64,000 nt of DNA from Chthoniobacterales bacterium. Its GTDB lineage: Bacteria > Verrucomicrobiota > Verrucomicrobiia > Chthoniobacterales > JACTMZ01. This document shows positions 16,340 to 24,349 of the stretch, in pieces (position 1 is the first letter of the stretch; every line of letters begins with the position of its first letter). The translations under genes were made by a program, and so were the position numbers. Below the pieces are notes generated by a model. It saw only the letters and a list, made by a program, of their open reading frames with translations. It made no database searches and was not told the DNA's origin. The DNA lies in the NCBI GenBank assembly GCA_018402585.1, contig JAGYIO010000005.1:62001-126000 (forward strand), read 5' to 3'.

Positions 16340-17181
16340 TTTTTCCACGGCTCGAATCGGACGGTTCCGCCCGGCGGCAATTGCGCCAGAGAACAACACC
16401 CTGCTTGGTCAAGCCAACCTATCTTCGGATAACCACCCACCGTCGGTCCATCCCGCATCGTCACCACCGGTTGACCTTCACCCGTGATCTGCACGGACCC
16501 AACCAAGACCGGCTCGCTCAACATCGTCCCCCCCGGCCCTTTGATCGAAGCCCCCTCCAAACGCACCCCCATCCGGTCGCTCCTGGCGGAAACCCGCCAT
16601 TCCGTGGCGAAAAAAGCGGACCGCGCAGCCGCGCTGAATTCACTCCATTGCGGCCCCGGCCAGAGACACGCCTCAATCCTTGGTCGATAGCCGACGGACT
16701 GCCCGGCCGGCGCCGCACCTTCTGGGCCGCGGCACGTCGGGTCCCGGCGGCTGGAAATGACCTCTCCCGCCGCCAAACCCCGCCCCAACCCGCTGCGGGC
16801 CGAAACCGCCGCGCTGCCCAAGTATTGCGGCGCCGCCCAGCCACCCGGCGCGGCGAGATAAGCATAAACCCCGTTTTCAGGGCGCAGAAACGAGATCTCC
16901 TCGTCGCGCAGGACCACGCGCACCGAGCCCGGCGTCCAGCCCATTGACGCTCCCGCCAACCCGAGCCACCCGTCGCGCAAAACACGGAACCGCGCCCCTT
17001 GCAGCGCCAATTCGAGCACCACCGCATCCGCCGGATTCCCGATCAACTCATTGGCCAAACCCGCCGCCGCCGGATCCATCCATCCGCCCGCCGGCACCCC
17101 GAAGCGCTTCCAACCCGGACGCCCCGCATCCTGGAACGAGGCCCCGCAACCCGGCGAAAGCACTTCGAGAAATTCAAACAT
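16336..17181 (-). CDS. pxpC: 5-oxoprolinase subunit C (biotin-dependent carboxyltransferase-like)
   Basis: 281 residues from MFEFLEVLSPGCGASFQDAGRPGW, the diagnostic N-terminus of the KipA/PxpC family. Other marks: GVPAGGWMDPAAAGLANELIGN, FSAAARSAFFATEWRVSARSDRMGVRLEG, and the C-terminal GSVQITGEGQPVVTMRDGPTVGGYPKIG. Forms a complex with PxpB. It overlaps pxpB by 8 bases and pxpA by 4, so the three genes are one unit. Confidence 0.93.
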   Translation of the reverse strand: MFEFLEVLSPGCGASFQDAGRPGWKRFGVPAGGWMDPAAAGLANELIGNPADAVVLELALQGARFRVLRDGWLGLAGASMGWTPGSVRVVLRDEEISFLRPENGVYAYLAAPGGWAAPQYLGSAAVSARSGLGRGLAAGEVISSRRDPTCRGPEGAAPAGQSVGYRPRIEACLWPGPQWSEFSAAARSAFFATEWRVSARSDRMGVRLEGASIKGPGGTMLSEPVLVGSVQITGEGQPVVTMRDGPTVGGYPKIGWLDQAGCCSLAQLPPGGTVRFEPWKK

Positions 17182-17842
17182 CCCCCACCTCCACCGGGAC
17201 GAACCGTACCGCATCACCCGGACGGAGCAAAAACGGCTCGGCCCGCTCCGGATCGAACATCCGCCGCGCTGTCCGGCCCAGGATATGCCATCCGCCTGCA
17301 CTTTCGCTCGGATAAATTCCGGTCTGCGCCCCGGCCATGGCCACACTCCCGGCTGCAATGCGCGCCCGGGGGGAATCGCGCCGCGGAAGCTGCAGCGCTT
17401 CATCCAACACCCCGAGATAAGGAAACCCCGGCGCAAAGCCCAGCATCCACACGCGGTAGTCGCGCCCGCTATGACACTTGATCACTTCCCCGGCCTCCAG
17501 TCCCGTCCGCCGCGCCACCTCCCCGAGATCCTCCCCGTCGTAAACCACCGGGATTTCCACCGTCCGGGTCGCCGCTGCGGCCTCCGGTTCAAGCGCACGC
17601 CATGCTTCGATCAACCCGGGCAGGACCTGCCGGCCCCAGCGGGCCGCGCCCTCCCCGTCCTGCGCGCACTCCAAAAGCACCGACCCATACCCCATGGTGA
17701 ACTCCGACAATCCCTCCGGCCGCCGCTCTGCCAAATCACGCGCCAGGGACAACGCCCGGCACATCGTTTCCTCCGACAAATCCCGCCCGAACCGCACCAA
17801 CCAGGCGTGCGGTCCATAGGGCTGGAAGGACCAATCCCGCAT
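17174..17842 (-). CDS. pxpB: 5-oxoprolinase subunit B (KipI family)
   Basis: 222 residues from MRDWSFQPYGPHAWLVRFG; an ATG four codons earlier is possible. PVVYDGEDLGEVARRTGL, the central GRDYRVWMLGFAPGFPYLGVLDE and the C-terminal SVAMAGAQTGIYPSESAGGWHILGRT are signature PxpB/KipI segments. First gene of the 5-oxoprolinase operon. Confidence 0.93.
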   Translation of the reverse strand: MRDWSFQPYGPHAWLVRFGRDLSEETMCRALSLARDLAERRPEGLSEFTMGYGSVLLECAQDGEGAARWGRQVLPGLIEAWRALEPEAAAATRTVEIPVVYDGEDLGEVARRTGLEAGEVIKCHSGRDYRVWMLGFAPGFPYLGVLDEALQLPRRDSPRARIAAGSVAMAGAQTGIYPSESAGGWHILGRTARRMFDPERAEPFLLRPGDAVRFVPVEVGDV

Positions 17843-17860
17843 GACCCGGCACACTCGCGC

Positions 17861-18331
17861 TCAGTAAAGCCCGATGAAGTCCCCGGCCCATGCGTCGGGG
17901 TAACCAAAGCCAAAGGGCGCCATCCCGGCATAACCCGGGTCAGACCAATAAGGATGCAGGCCGGCGGTGGAGGAAGGAATGTTGCCGGCGTCTTCCAGAT
18001 AGATTCCCTTCGCTTTGCCCAAATAATTGACCAGCGTGCTGTCCGCTCCCGCCTCGACCAGCCCGTTGATTTGCCCGCTGGCAAAATTGTAGGGCGTCTT
18101 GGTCGCCCGCAAATAGGGCACGACCATCTTGCCCGGGATGCCCTTGGTAACCAGGTTCCGGATGTCGTCATACCCGAGGACGCGCCCGTGCGCGATCCGC
18201 GCGTAAGTCGCCGGGGCAACCTTCTTCGCCGCGAGCACTTTCATGTAACCCGGTTGCTCGAGTTGCGGAACACGGGTCGTGGCGCAAGCGCACAAGGCCA
18301 GAGCGAGAAACAGGCACAAAGCATTCTGCAT
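17861..18331 (-). CDS. Predicted lipoprotein of unknown function
   Basis: 156 residues. Signal MQNALCLFLALALCACATTR with lipobox LCAC gives lipidation at one of two nearby cysteines. The mature part has LAAKKVAPATYARIAHGRVLGYDDIRNLVTKGIPGKMVVPYL, a helical segment seen in small bacterial SHOCT/helix-hairpin-like lipoproteins, and a Gly/Tyr-rich C-terminus. No function is assigned. It lies between glnK and pxpB on the same strand, 18 bases before pxpB, so it may be co-transcribed with the pxp genes. Confidence 0.65.
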   Translation of the reverse strand: MQNALCLFLALALCACATTRVPQLEQPGYMKVLAAKKVAPATYARIAHGRVLGYDDIRNLVTKGIPGKMVVPYLRATKTPYNFASGQINGLVEAGADSTLVNYLGKAKGIYLEDAGNIPSSTAGLHPYWSDPGYAGMAPFGFGYPDAWAGDFIGLY

Positions 18332-18370
18332 CCCGGCAGCCTGCACCATGACCGTCCCGACATAAAGAGG

Positions 18371-18401
18371 AAAGCGGCGGGGATCGTTTCCCCCGCCGCC
18401 T
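18371..18401 (-). terminator. Terminator after glnK
   Basis: Reading the minus strand, gcggcgggg pairs with ccccgccgc across a short A-containing loop, followed by CTTTCCTCTTT. It lies 45 bases after the glnK stop and separates the ammonium operon from the downstream lipoprotein gene. Confidence 0.7.
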
Positions 18402-18445
18402 CCCGCTCGATCAACCCAAACAAACCCCACCCGGGGGAGAATTTG

Positions 18446-18811
<366 letters not shown>

Positions 18812-20308
18812 TTATTTGTTCGCCACGAAGTTCGGGTAAGCCTCTTGCCCGTGTTCCCCGATGTCGAGACCCCCTTCCTCTTCCTCGGCATCAACCCGCA
18901 GGCCGAAGACGGCCTTGATCACGAGAAAGATGATCAGCGAGGTGAAAAATGCAAAGCCGCAGATCGACAACGTGCCGATCAACTGAGTTCCCAAGCTCAG
19001 GTCCTCGTTGCGGCCGTTGAAGATGGCCAGACCCACGGCCAGCGTGCCCCAGATCCCGCACACCCCGTGCACCGAGATGGCACCCACCGGGTCGTCGATC
19101 TTGATCCGGTCAAAAAAGAGGATCGAGAAAACCACCAGCACCCCGGCAATCGCGCCGATGATCAATGCCGCGTAGAGCGTGACCGCATCGGCCCCGGCCG
19201 TGATGCCGACCAGACCGGCCAGAATGCCGTTCAAGGCCATCGAGAGATCCGGTTTCTTGATGAAAGCCCATGAGGTAAAGATGGAGGCCAGACCGCCCGC
19301 CGACGCTGCCACCGCCGTGGTCACGAAGACAAAGGAAACGGCCTCCGGATTCGCGCTCAGCACCGAACCGCCGTTGAAGCCGAACCAGCCCACGAAGAGC
19401 AGAAACACCCCGATGGTCGCCAACGGCATGCTGTGCCCGAGGATCGGCTTGATCCTGCCGTTCACGTATTTGCCGGCCCGCGGACCGAGCACGATGACCG
19501 CCGCCAGCGCGGCGAAGCCCCCGAAGCCGTGGACCAGCGAGGAGCCAGCGAAGTCGTAAAAGCCCATCTCGTCGAGCCAACCCCCGCCCCACTTCCACGA
19601 ACCGGTGATCGGGTAAATGAAGAGCACCAGCAGAGTCGCCCCGAGCATGAAGGCCGGCAGCTTAATGCGCTCGGCCACCGCACCGGAGACAATGGTCGCA
19701 GCCGTGGCGGCAAACATCGCCTGGAAAATAAAATCCGTCCAAGCCGTCATGGCCAAACCCGTGCCGCCGTAGCCAAAGGTCACTTCCTTGCCATAAGCGG
19801 CCATGGTCACGGGCGAACCCCAGGCGAACCAGCCGTTGAAGTCGCCCGGATACATCGCGTTGAACCCGTAGACCAGGTAGGTGATGATGCCCATACAGAT
19901 GATAAACACGTTTTTGAACAGGATGTTCGTCGTGTTCTTTGACTGCGTGAGACCACTCTCCAGCGAGGCGAAACCAAGGTGCATGATCAGGACCAAGACC
20001 GCCGCGATCAGCACCCAAAGGTTGCTGATCGTGAAAAAGTCGAAGGCCGCACCATGCTTGGCCAGCAAGGCCAGGTATTCCTCGTCGGGCTCCGGAGCCC
20101 CGGCGGGCCCTTGATCGGCCGTCTCGGGGGTGGCCACCGCCACCGCTTCGGTCGCCACGACCGCCACATCACCGGCCGCATCGGTTAATACCGCCGCCGT
20201 TTCTTCGACCACCACCACCGGGGTGGCCATCGGATCATCTTGCGCTTGCAGCGGAAGCGCGGTCGCCAGGACCAGCATCAGGACGCCCAGAATTTGTTTA
20301 GTTTGCAT
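18812..20308 (-). CDS. amtB: Ammonium transporter
   Basis: 498 residues with an N-terminal signal sequence (MQTKQILGVLMLVLATALPL), then an unusual 75-residue Val/Ala/Thr/Glu-rich extracytoplasmic linker, then about 11 membrane helices. Conserved pore elements include the twin histidines in FYDFAGSSLVHGFGG and ISVHGVCGIWGTL, LGFASLESGLTQSKN, and AMTAWTDFIFQAMFAATAATIVSGAVAER. It conducts ammonium when nitrogen is scarce. Start chosen at the ATG giving a clean signal peptide; an upstream in-frame extension has no such signal. A sigma-54 promoter precedes it. Confidence 0.95.
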   Translation of the reverse strand: MQTKQILGVLMLVLATALPLQAQDDPMATPVVVVEETAAVLTDAAGDVAVVATEAVAVATPETADQGPAGAPEPDEEYLALLAKHGAAFDFFTISNLWVLIAAVLVLIMHLGFASLESGLTQSKNTTNILFKNVFIICMGIITYLVYGFNAMYPGDFNGWFAWGSPVTMAAYGKEVTFGYGGTGLAMTAWTDFIFQAMFAATAATIVSGAVAERIKLPAFMLGATLLVLFIYPITGSWKWGGGWLDEMGFYDFAGSSLVHGFGGFAALAAVIVLGPRAGKYVNGRIKPILGHSMPLATIGVFLLFVGWFGFNGGSVLSANPEAVSFVFVTTAVAASAGGLASIFTSWAFIKKPDLSMALNGILAGLVGITAGADAVTLYAALIIGAIAGVLVVFSILFFDRIKIDDPVGAISVHGVCGIWGTLAVGLAIFNGRNEDLSLGTQLIGTLSICGFAFFTSLIIFLVIKAVFGLRVDAEEEEGGLDIGEHGQEAYPNFVANK

Positions 20309-20412
20309 ATTTTTCTCGGGATTCGGTTTTGAGTTGAGTTTCCGGCCCTGCCCCCACCCGACCCCTCTCACGAGGCCCGCATGGATCGGCAAGATACCGG
20401 TCAAAGCTCTAC

Positions 20413-20429
20413 AGCAACCTCCGTGCCAA
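20413..20429 (-). promoter_or_regulatory. Sigma-54 (RpoN) promoter of amtB-glnK
   Basis: On the minus strand TTGGCACGGAGGTTGCT fits the -24/-12 consensus (TGGCACG, four bases, TTGC) with exact GG-N10-GC spacing. Transcription would start near 20401, giving a leader of about 95 bases. This implies nitrogen control through an NtrC-type activator. Confidence 0.85.
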
Positions 20430-20468
20430 GTCCGCGCGAACCAGTGTCGGAGGAATCGCCAGCCCTCC

Positions 20469-20485
20469 GGTGGTTAATTTCCACC
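20469..20485. promoter_or_regulatory. Candidate activator-binding inverted repeat upstream of sigma-54 promoter
   Basis: ggtgg-ttaattt-ccacc, about 45-60 bases upstream of the -24 element, is the kind of dyad used by NtrC-like activators. The sequence is not the classical NtrC site, so this is a suggestion from position and symmetry. Confidence 0.35.
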
Positions 20486-20602
20486 ACCCGCGCCAGGGCA
20501 AAGGCTGATCATATTTAGCCAAACTCCGCTGCGCTTTCCCCATCCTCCTCGGCGAGGGACATCTCGCCCCGCCGCCCGAAACCCTTTAGTCTTTGCTCCC
20601 CC

Positions 20603-22348
20603 ATGCCGCCCGATCAATCCCCGCGCATCCTTGCCCGCGTCTTCGCCTACCTCCGCCGCTATCCGCTCCTCGCCGCGGCCACCCTGCTTTGTGCGCTCGG
20701 CGCCTCCGTCATGGTTGTCATCTTTCCGGTCGTCACCCAGCGGATCATCGACGATGTGCTGCGCGGCGGCAACCCGGACGCACTCTGGCCGATGATCGCT
20801 CTCGCGGCCTTCGGCTTCTTGGCCCAAGACGGGCTCAACACCCTGCGCATTCTCCTCAACAATATCTTCGAACAAAAAGTTCTTTTCGATCTGCGCAGCG
20901 ATCTTTATGCGCGGCTCCAATCTCTCCCCCTCACCTGGTTCGACCACCGCGCCACCGGCGACATCATGACCCGCGTGGTCGAAGACGTGGGCAATGTCGA
21001 ACGCGTCCTCATCGACGGCATCGAACAAGGCGCCGTGGCCACGCTGCAGATCAGCGTCGTCCTCGCCCTCATGTTTTGGTGGAGCCCCGCCCTCGCGCTC
21101 TGCGCCCTCACCCCCGTCCCCTTCCTCATCGCCGGCGCCCTCGCCTACACCCTCACCGCCAGCCACCGCTACCGCGCGCAGCGCCGCGCCGCCTCCGACC
21201 TCAACTCCCTCCTCCACGACAACCTCGACGGGATCCGCCAGATCAAAGGCTACGCCCGCGAAACCGCCGAACACCAAAGCTTCAACACCACGAGCGAAAA
21301 ACTGCGCCAAGCCACCCTCGTCGTCATGCGCGCCTGGGCCTTCTACAACCCGAGCATGAGCCTCTTCTCCTCGCTCGGTAGCCTCGTCGTCCTCGGCTAC
21401 GGCGGCTACGCCGCGATCAATGGACAACTCGACCTCGGCGTCCTCGTCGCCTTCCTCGTCCTCGTCCGCTTCCTCTACGAACCCGTCGGCCGCCTCCACC
21501 AACTCAACCAGATCATCCAAGCCGGCCGCGCCGCCGGCCGCCGCGTCTTCGACATCCTCGACGCCACCCCCGAACCCGACGCCGGCCACGCCCCCGTCCC
21601 GTCCCCGCTCCACGGGGAAATAAAATTCGAAAACATCCGCTTCGCCTACGGCGACGGACCCGACGTCCTCCACGAGATCAATCTCACCGCCCGACCCGGG
21701 GAAACCATCGCCCTTGTCGGCCCCACCGGCGCGGGCAAATCCTCCCTTGTCGGCCTCCTCATGCGCTTCTACGAATCGACCGGCGGCCGCATCACGCTCG
21801 ACGGGCAGGACATCCAAAGCTTCGCCAAGCACGATCTCCGCCGTGTGGTCGGACTCGTCTCGCAGGAAAGCTTCCTCTTCAACGGCACCGTGGCCGACAA
21901 CCTCCGCTTCGGCAAAACCGGCGCGACCGACGAAGAGCTTTGGTCCGCCCTCCGCGCCGCCAACGCCGCCACCTTCGTCGAAAAACTCCCCTCACAACTC
22001 GACACCGAAGTCGGCGAGCGCGGCGTGCGCCTCAGCGTCGGCGAAAAACAACGCATCTCCATCGCCCGCGCCTTGCTCAAAGACCCGCCCGTCCTCCTCC
22101 TCGACGAAGCCACCGCCAGCGTGGACAACGCCACCGAGAAACTCATTCAGGAAGCCCTCGACCACCTCCTGCAGAAACGCACCAGCTTTGTCATCGCCCA
22201 CCGCCTCTCGACCGTGCGCCACGCCGACCAGATCTTGGTCCTCGACCACGGCCGCATCGTCGAACGCGGCAAACATGACGAGCTTCTGGCCCGCGGCGGC
22301 CTCTACGCCAAACTCTGCGCCGGCACCGGCCTGCTCAACGAATCCTAA
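20603..22348 (+). CDS. ABC exporter, MsbA-like (fused permease and ATPase)
   Basis: 581 residues, a half-size exporter that should act as a homodimer. Six membrane helices in residues 1-310, then the ATPase: Walker A GPTGAGKSSL, Q-loop VSQESFLFNGTV, signature LSVGEKQRISIARALL, Walker B PVLLLDEATASVD, and the H-loop IAHRLSTV. Sequence is closest in style to MsbA/lipid A or multidrug exporters; the real substrate is unknown. A strong GC hairpin (22366-22391) follows the stop. Confidence 0.92.
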   Translation: MPPDQSPRILARVFAYLRRYPLLAAATLLCALGASVMVVIFPVVTQRIIDDVLRGGNPDALWPMIALAAFGFLAQDGLNTLRILLNNIFEQKVLFDLRSDLYARLQSLPLTWFDHRATGDIMTRVVEDVGNVERVLIDGIEQGAVATLQISVVLALMFWWSPALALCALTPVPFLIAGALAYTLTASHRYRAQRRAASDLNSLLHDNLDGIRQIKGYARETAEHQSFNTTSEKLRQATLVVMRAWAFYNPSMSLFSSLGSLVVLGYGGYAAINGQLDLGVLVAFLVLVRFLYEPVGRLHQLNQIIQAGRAAGRRVFDILDATPEPDAGHAPVPSPLHGEIKFENIRFAYGDGPDVLHEINLTARPGETIALVGPTGAGKSSLVGLLMRFYESTGGRITLDGQDIQSFAKHDLRRVVGLVSQESFLFNGTVADNLRFGKTGATDEELWSALRAANAATFVEKLPSQLDTEVGERGVRLSVGEKQRISIARALLKDPPVLLLDEATASVDNATEKLIQEALDHLLQKRTSFVIAHRLSTVRHADQILVLDHGRIVERGKHDELLARGGLYAKLCAGTGLLNES

Positions 22349-22365
22349 TTCCTGCGGTGCTCTCG

Positions 22366-22391
22366 TCCCGGCCCGCTTCAACGGGCCGGGA
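22366..22391 (+). terminator. Hairpin after ABC exporter gene
   Basis: tcccggcccg-cttcaa-cgggccggga, a perfect 10-base stem starting 18 bases after the stop. There is no T-run, so it may be an RNA-stabilising hairpin or a weak terminator. Confidence 0.45.
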
Positions 22392-22477
22392 CCAATCAAA
22401 GCCGTTCATCCTCTTCAATCCGCGGCTAAAATTCTTTCCGCATTGACACCCCCACCCCAAAAACCGATCCCACCCCC

Positions 22478-22858
22478 ATGGAAAACCTGCCACCGCCCGT
22501 CCCCGCGCCATCGAACAACCAGCCGACCACCGACAACTCCCTCGCCGTGGTCATGCAACTCCTCGGCTTCGCCGGCTTCGTCTTCCCCTTCGGCAACATC
22601 ATCGCCCCGCTCATCCTCTGGCTGGTCAAACGCACCGAAAGCCCCCTTCTCGACCGCACCGGCAAGGAAGTCGTCAACTTCCAAATCAGCTTCACCATCT
22701 ACGCCGCCATCGCCGGCGTCCTCTGCTTTGTCCTCATCGGACTCCTCATTCTGCCCGTCATCTTCGTCCTCTGGATCGTCTTCATGGTCATCGCCGCGGT
22801 CAAAACCGGCAACGGCGAAGATTACCGCTACCCCGCCACCATCCGCCTCCTGCAGTAG
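22478..22858 (+). CDS. DUF4870 family membrane protein
   Basis: 126 residues. A Pro/Asn-rich N-terminus is followed by four hydrophobic segments in the DUF4870 pattern: AVVMQLLGFAGFVFPFGNIIAPLILWL, then PLLDRTGKEVVNFQISFTIY, then two more helices and the terminal GEDYRYPATIRLL. Function of the family is unknown. No operon partner; the start lacks a Shine-Dalgarno. Confidence 0.85.
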   Translation: MENLPPPVPAPSNNQPTTDNSLAVVMQLLGFAGFVFPFGNIIAPLILWLVKRTESPLLDRTGKEVVNFQISFTIYAAIAGVLCFVLIGLLILPVIFVLWIVFMVIAAVKTGNGEDYRYPATIRLLQ

Positions 22859-23007
22859 CTCGGGGCCTGGCGGGCGCATCCGCCTTGCCAGCCGGTTCTC
22901 TGGGACAAGCCAACCTTCCGTGGGGCGCAACCAACCAGTATTCTTGCCGCTTGGCGCGATCGAACGTGTCGTCCGCCGCCGCTCTGGCTGCGCGGCCCTC
23001 CCAAGAA

Positions 23008-23360
23008 TGGAGGCGAGGGGAGTCGAACCCCTGTCCTCATGCCGCTGAACGCCGCCTACTACATGCTTAGCGGCCGGTGAGTATTCGGACTTGGGCTGCT
23101 CGGCCGCACGCTACCCTCGTCCTATCGTCCACGAGAAGATCCCCGGCGGCAGCGGTCGATCCCGACGCCGAGTTGCCTGCTGTCGTCGGCTTCCCGCCTA
23201 GCAGGCGTCAACTGGAAGCCGTCGCGGGCGTTTAAGCCGCGAGAGCGAGATCTTCGTTCTCTGCTGTTATTTTTTTGATCCGATTTTTAACGAGGCCAAC
23301 GAATCATCCTCGGCATGCAGACGTCGCTTCGCACCATAAGTCGAAACCATATACGCCCCC
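23008..23360 (-). ncRNA. ssrA: tmRNA (transfer-messenger RNA)
   Basis: Rescues stalled ribosomes with SmpB. On the minus strand the 5' end GGGGGCG pairs with CGCCTCC at the 3' end to form the 7-base acceptor stem. The 5' part has the conserved GGTTTCGAC of the tRNA-like D region. The 3' part has AGGGGTTCGACTCCCCT, a T-arm with five-base stem. The CCA end is not encoded. The message at 23232-23264 reads GCA GAG AAC GAA GAT CTC GCT CTC GCG GCT TAA, giving tag AENEDLALAA, which has the same length and LALAA ending as the E. coli tag. Length of 353 bases is normal. Several spurious reading frames overlap it. Confidence 0.95.
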
Positions 23361-23442
23361 TTACGAGGAAGAGGCTAAGCGCGCACGGCACGCTTGTCAA
23401 ACGACCGGGCTGCCGCCGGTCGGGCCGCGGCGGCTCCCGGTC

Positions 23443-23476
23443 CATTTTGCAGTGCGGCGGCTTGCCGCCGTTTTGC
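23443..23476 (+). repeat. Dispersed repeat TTTTGCAGTGCGGCGG..., hairpin copy
   Basis: cattttgcagtgcggcgg followed by cttgccgccg: the head TTTTGnAGTGCGGCGGC and a hairpin with arms cggcgg/ccgccg. Same family as the copies at 4097, 36018 and 37316. It lies in the leader of the following gene. Confidence 0.65.
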
Positions 23477-23488
23477 TATCTTCTCCCC

Positions 23489-24112
23489 ATGTTCGGCCTG
23501 ACCCCCCGCGAAACCGCCACCCTGCGCCGACTCTCCACCCCGCGCAAAATCCAGGACTTCCTCGACCGGGTCCCGATCAATTTCGAAAAACAGGGCGACA
23601 CCCACATGTCGCCGCGGCGCGTCCTCCGCGAGGACAAAGCCCACTGCGTGGAAGGCGCCCTCCTCGCCGCCGCCGCCCTCTGGCTGCAGGGCAAACCCCC
23701 GCTCCTCCTCGACCTCAGGACCATCGAATGCGACGACGAGCACGTCGTGGCCCTCTTCAAAGAACTCGGCCGCTGGGGCGCCATCTCCAAAACCAACCAC
23801 GCCGTCGTCTGCTACCGCGACCCGATCTACAAAACCGTCCGAGAACTGGCCCTCTCCTACTACCACGAATATTTCCGCGACGACGGACTGAAAACCCTCG
23901 CCTCTTACTCCCGCCCTTTCGACCTCCGCACCATGGGCGACTACTGGGTCACCACGCACGAAGACCTCTGGGAAATCGACGACAAACTCAACGCCATCCC
24001 CCACTACCAATTCGTGCCCAAAAAAAACAAAAAACTCATCCGCCCAGCCACCCCCTTCGAACGCCGCGTGCTCAATACCCGCGAGTGGTCAAAGGACGAT
24101 CCACGAACGTAG
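23489..24112 (+). CDS. Conserved protein, putative papain/transglutaminase-like fold
   Basis: 207 residues. The core RVLREDKAHCVEGALLAAA places a cysteine at a helix start, followed by LLLDLRTIECDDEHVVALFK with a histidine on a strand, then WGAISKTNHAVVCYRD. A Cys then His in this arrangement, with Asn/Asp following, is what transglutaminase-like or papain-like folds show. The C-terminal half (LALSYYHEYFRDDGLKTLASYSRPFDL) is strongly patterned, as in a conserved family. Function not known; fold is inference. TATCTT ends only 6 bases before the ATG, suggesting a leaderless message. Confidence 0.6.
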   Translation: MFGLTPRETATLRRLSTPRKIQDFLDRVPINFEKQGDTHMSPRRVLREDKAHCVEGALLAAAALWLQGKPPLLLDLRTIECDDEHVVALFKELGRWGAISKTNHAVVCYRDPIYKTVRELALSYYHEYFRDDGLKTLASYSRPFDLRTMGDYWVTTHEDLWEIDDKLNAIPHYQFVPKKNKKLIRPATPFERRVLNTREWSKDDPRT

Positions 24113-24200
24113 CCGTAACAATGCAGAAGTCGTGGTGTTTTCGTACTTTGACCGAGGGACACGTATTTTCAAGGCGACCCACTTTATGGTGAACAGTTGC

Positions 24201-24263
24201 GCCCGTGCCCCCTGGACAAACCGAGCCCAGCCGCGTCCAAAGCACGTCTTCGACTGCATCGTT
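24201..24263. repeat. Dispersed repeat with GTGCCCCCTGGACA core, copy 1
   Basis: GCCCGTGCCCCCTGGACA, then ACCGAGCC and a second part with GTCTTC-ACTGC. A copy at 41133-41193 matches over roughly 60 bases with a few changes. On the minus strand it could encode the run RLGSVCPGGTG, which creates spurious reading frames. Confidence 0.7.
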
Positions 24264-24287
24264 GCGGCTGAGGCTCTTCCGGACGGA

Positions 24288-24320
24288 ATTTTTTGTGCCG
24301 GTGTCCAACGGCACAAAAAT
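24288..24320 (-). terminator. Terminator of ald
   Basis: attttttgtgccg-loop-cggcacaaaaat: a stem of 11-12 bases with A/T tails on both sides, 30 bases after the ald stop. It could act in both directions. Confidence 0.8.
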
Positions 24321-24349
24321 CATCTTCTCTTATCTTCCCCAATCCGTGG

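Noticed and set aside
16381-16947. Plus-strand Arg/Pro-rich frame
   Set aside because: Antisense to pxpC; composition typical of reversed GC-rich coding DNA.
23008-23090. Possible tRNA (T-arm and acceptor stem visible)
   Set aside because: It is the tRNA-like 3' end of tmRNA; the matching 5' half lies 270 bases away with a tag reading frame between.
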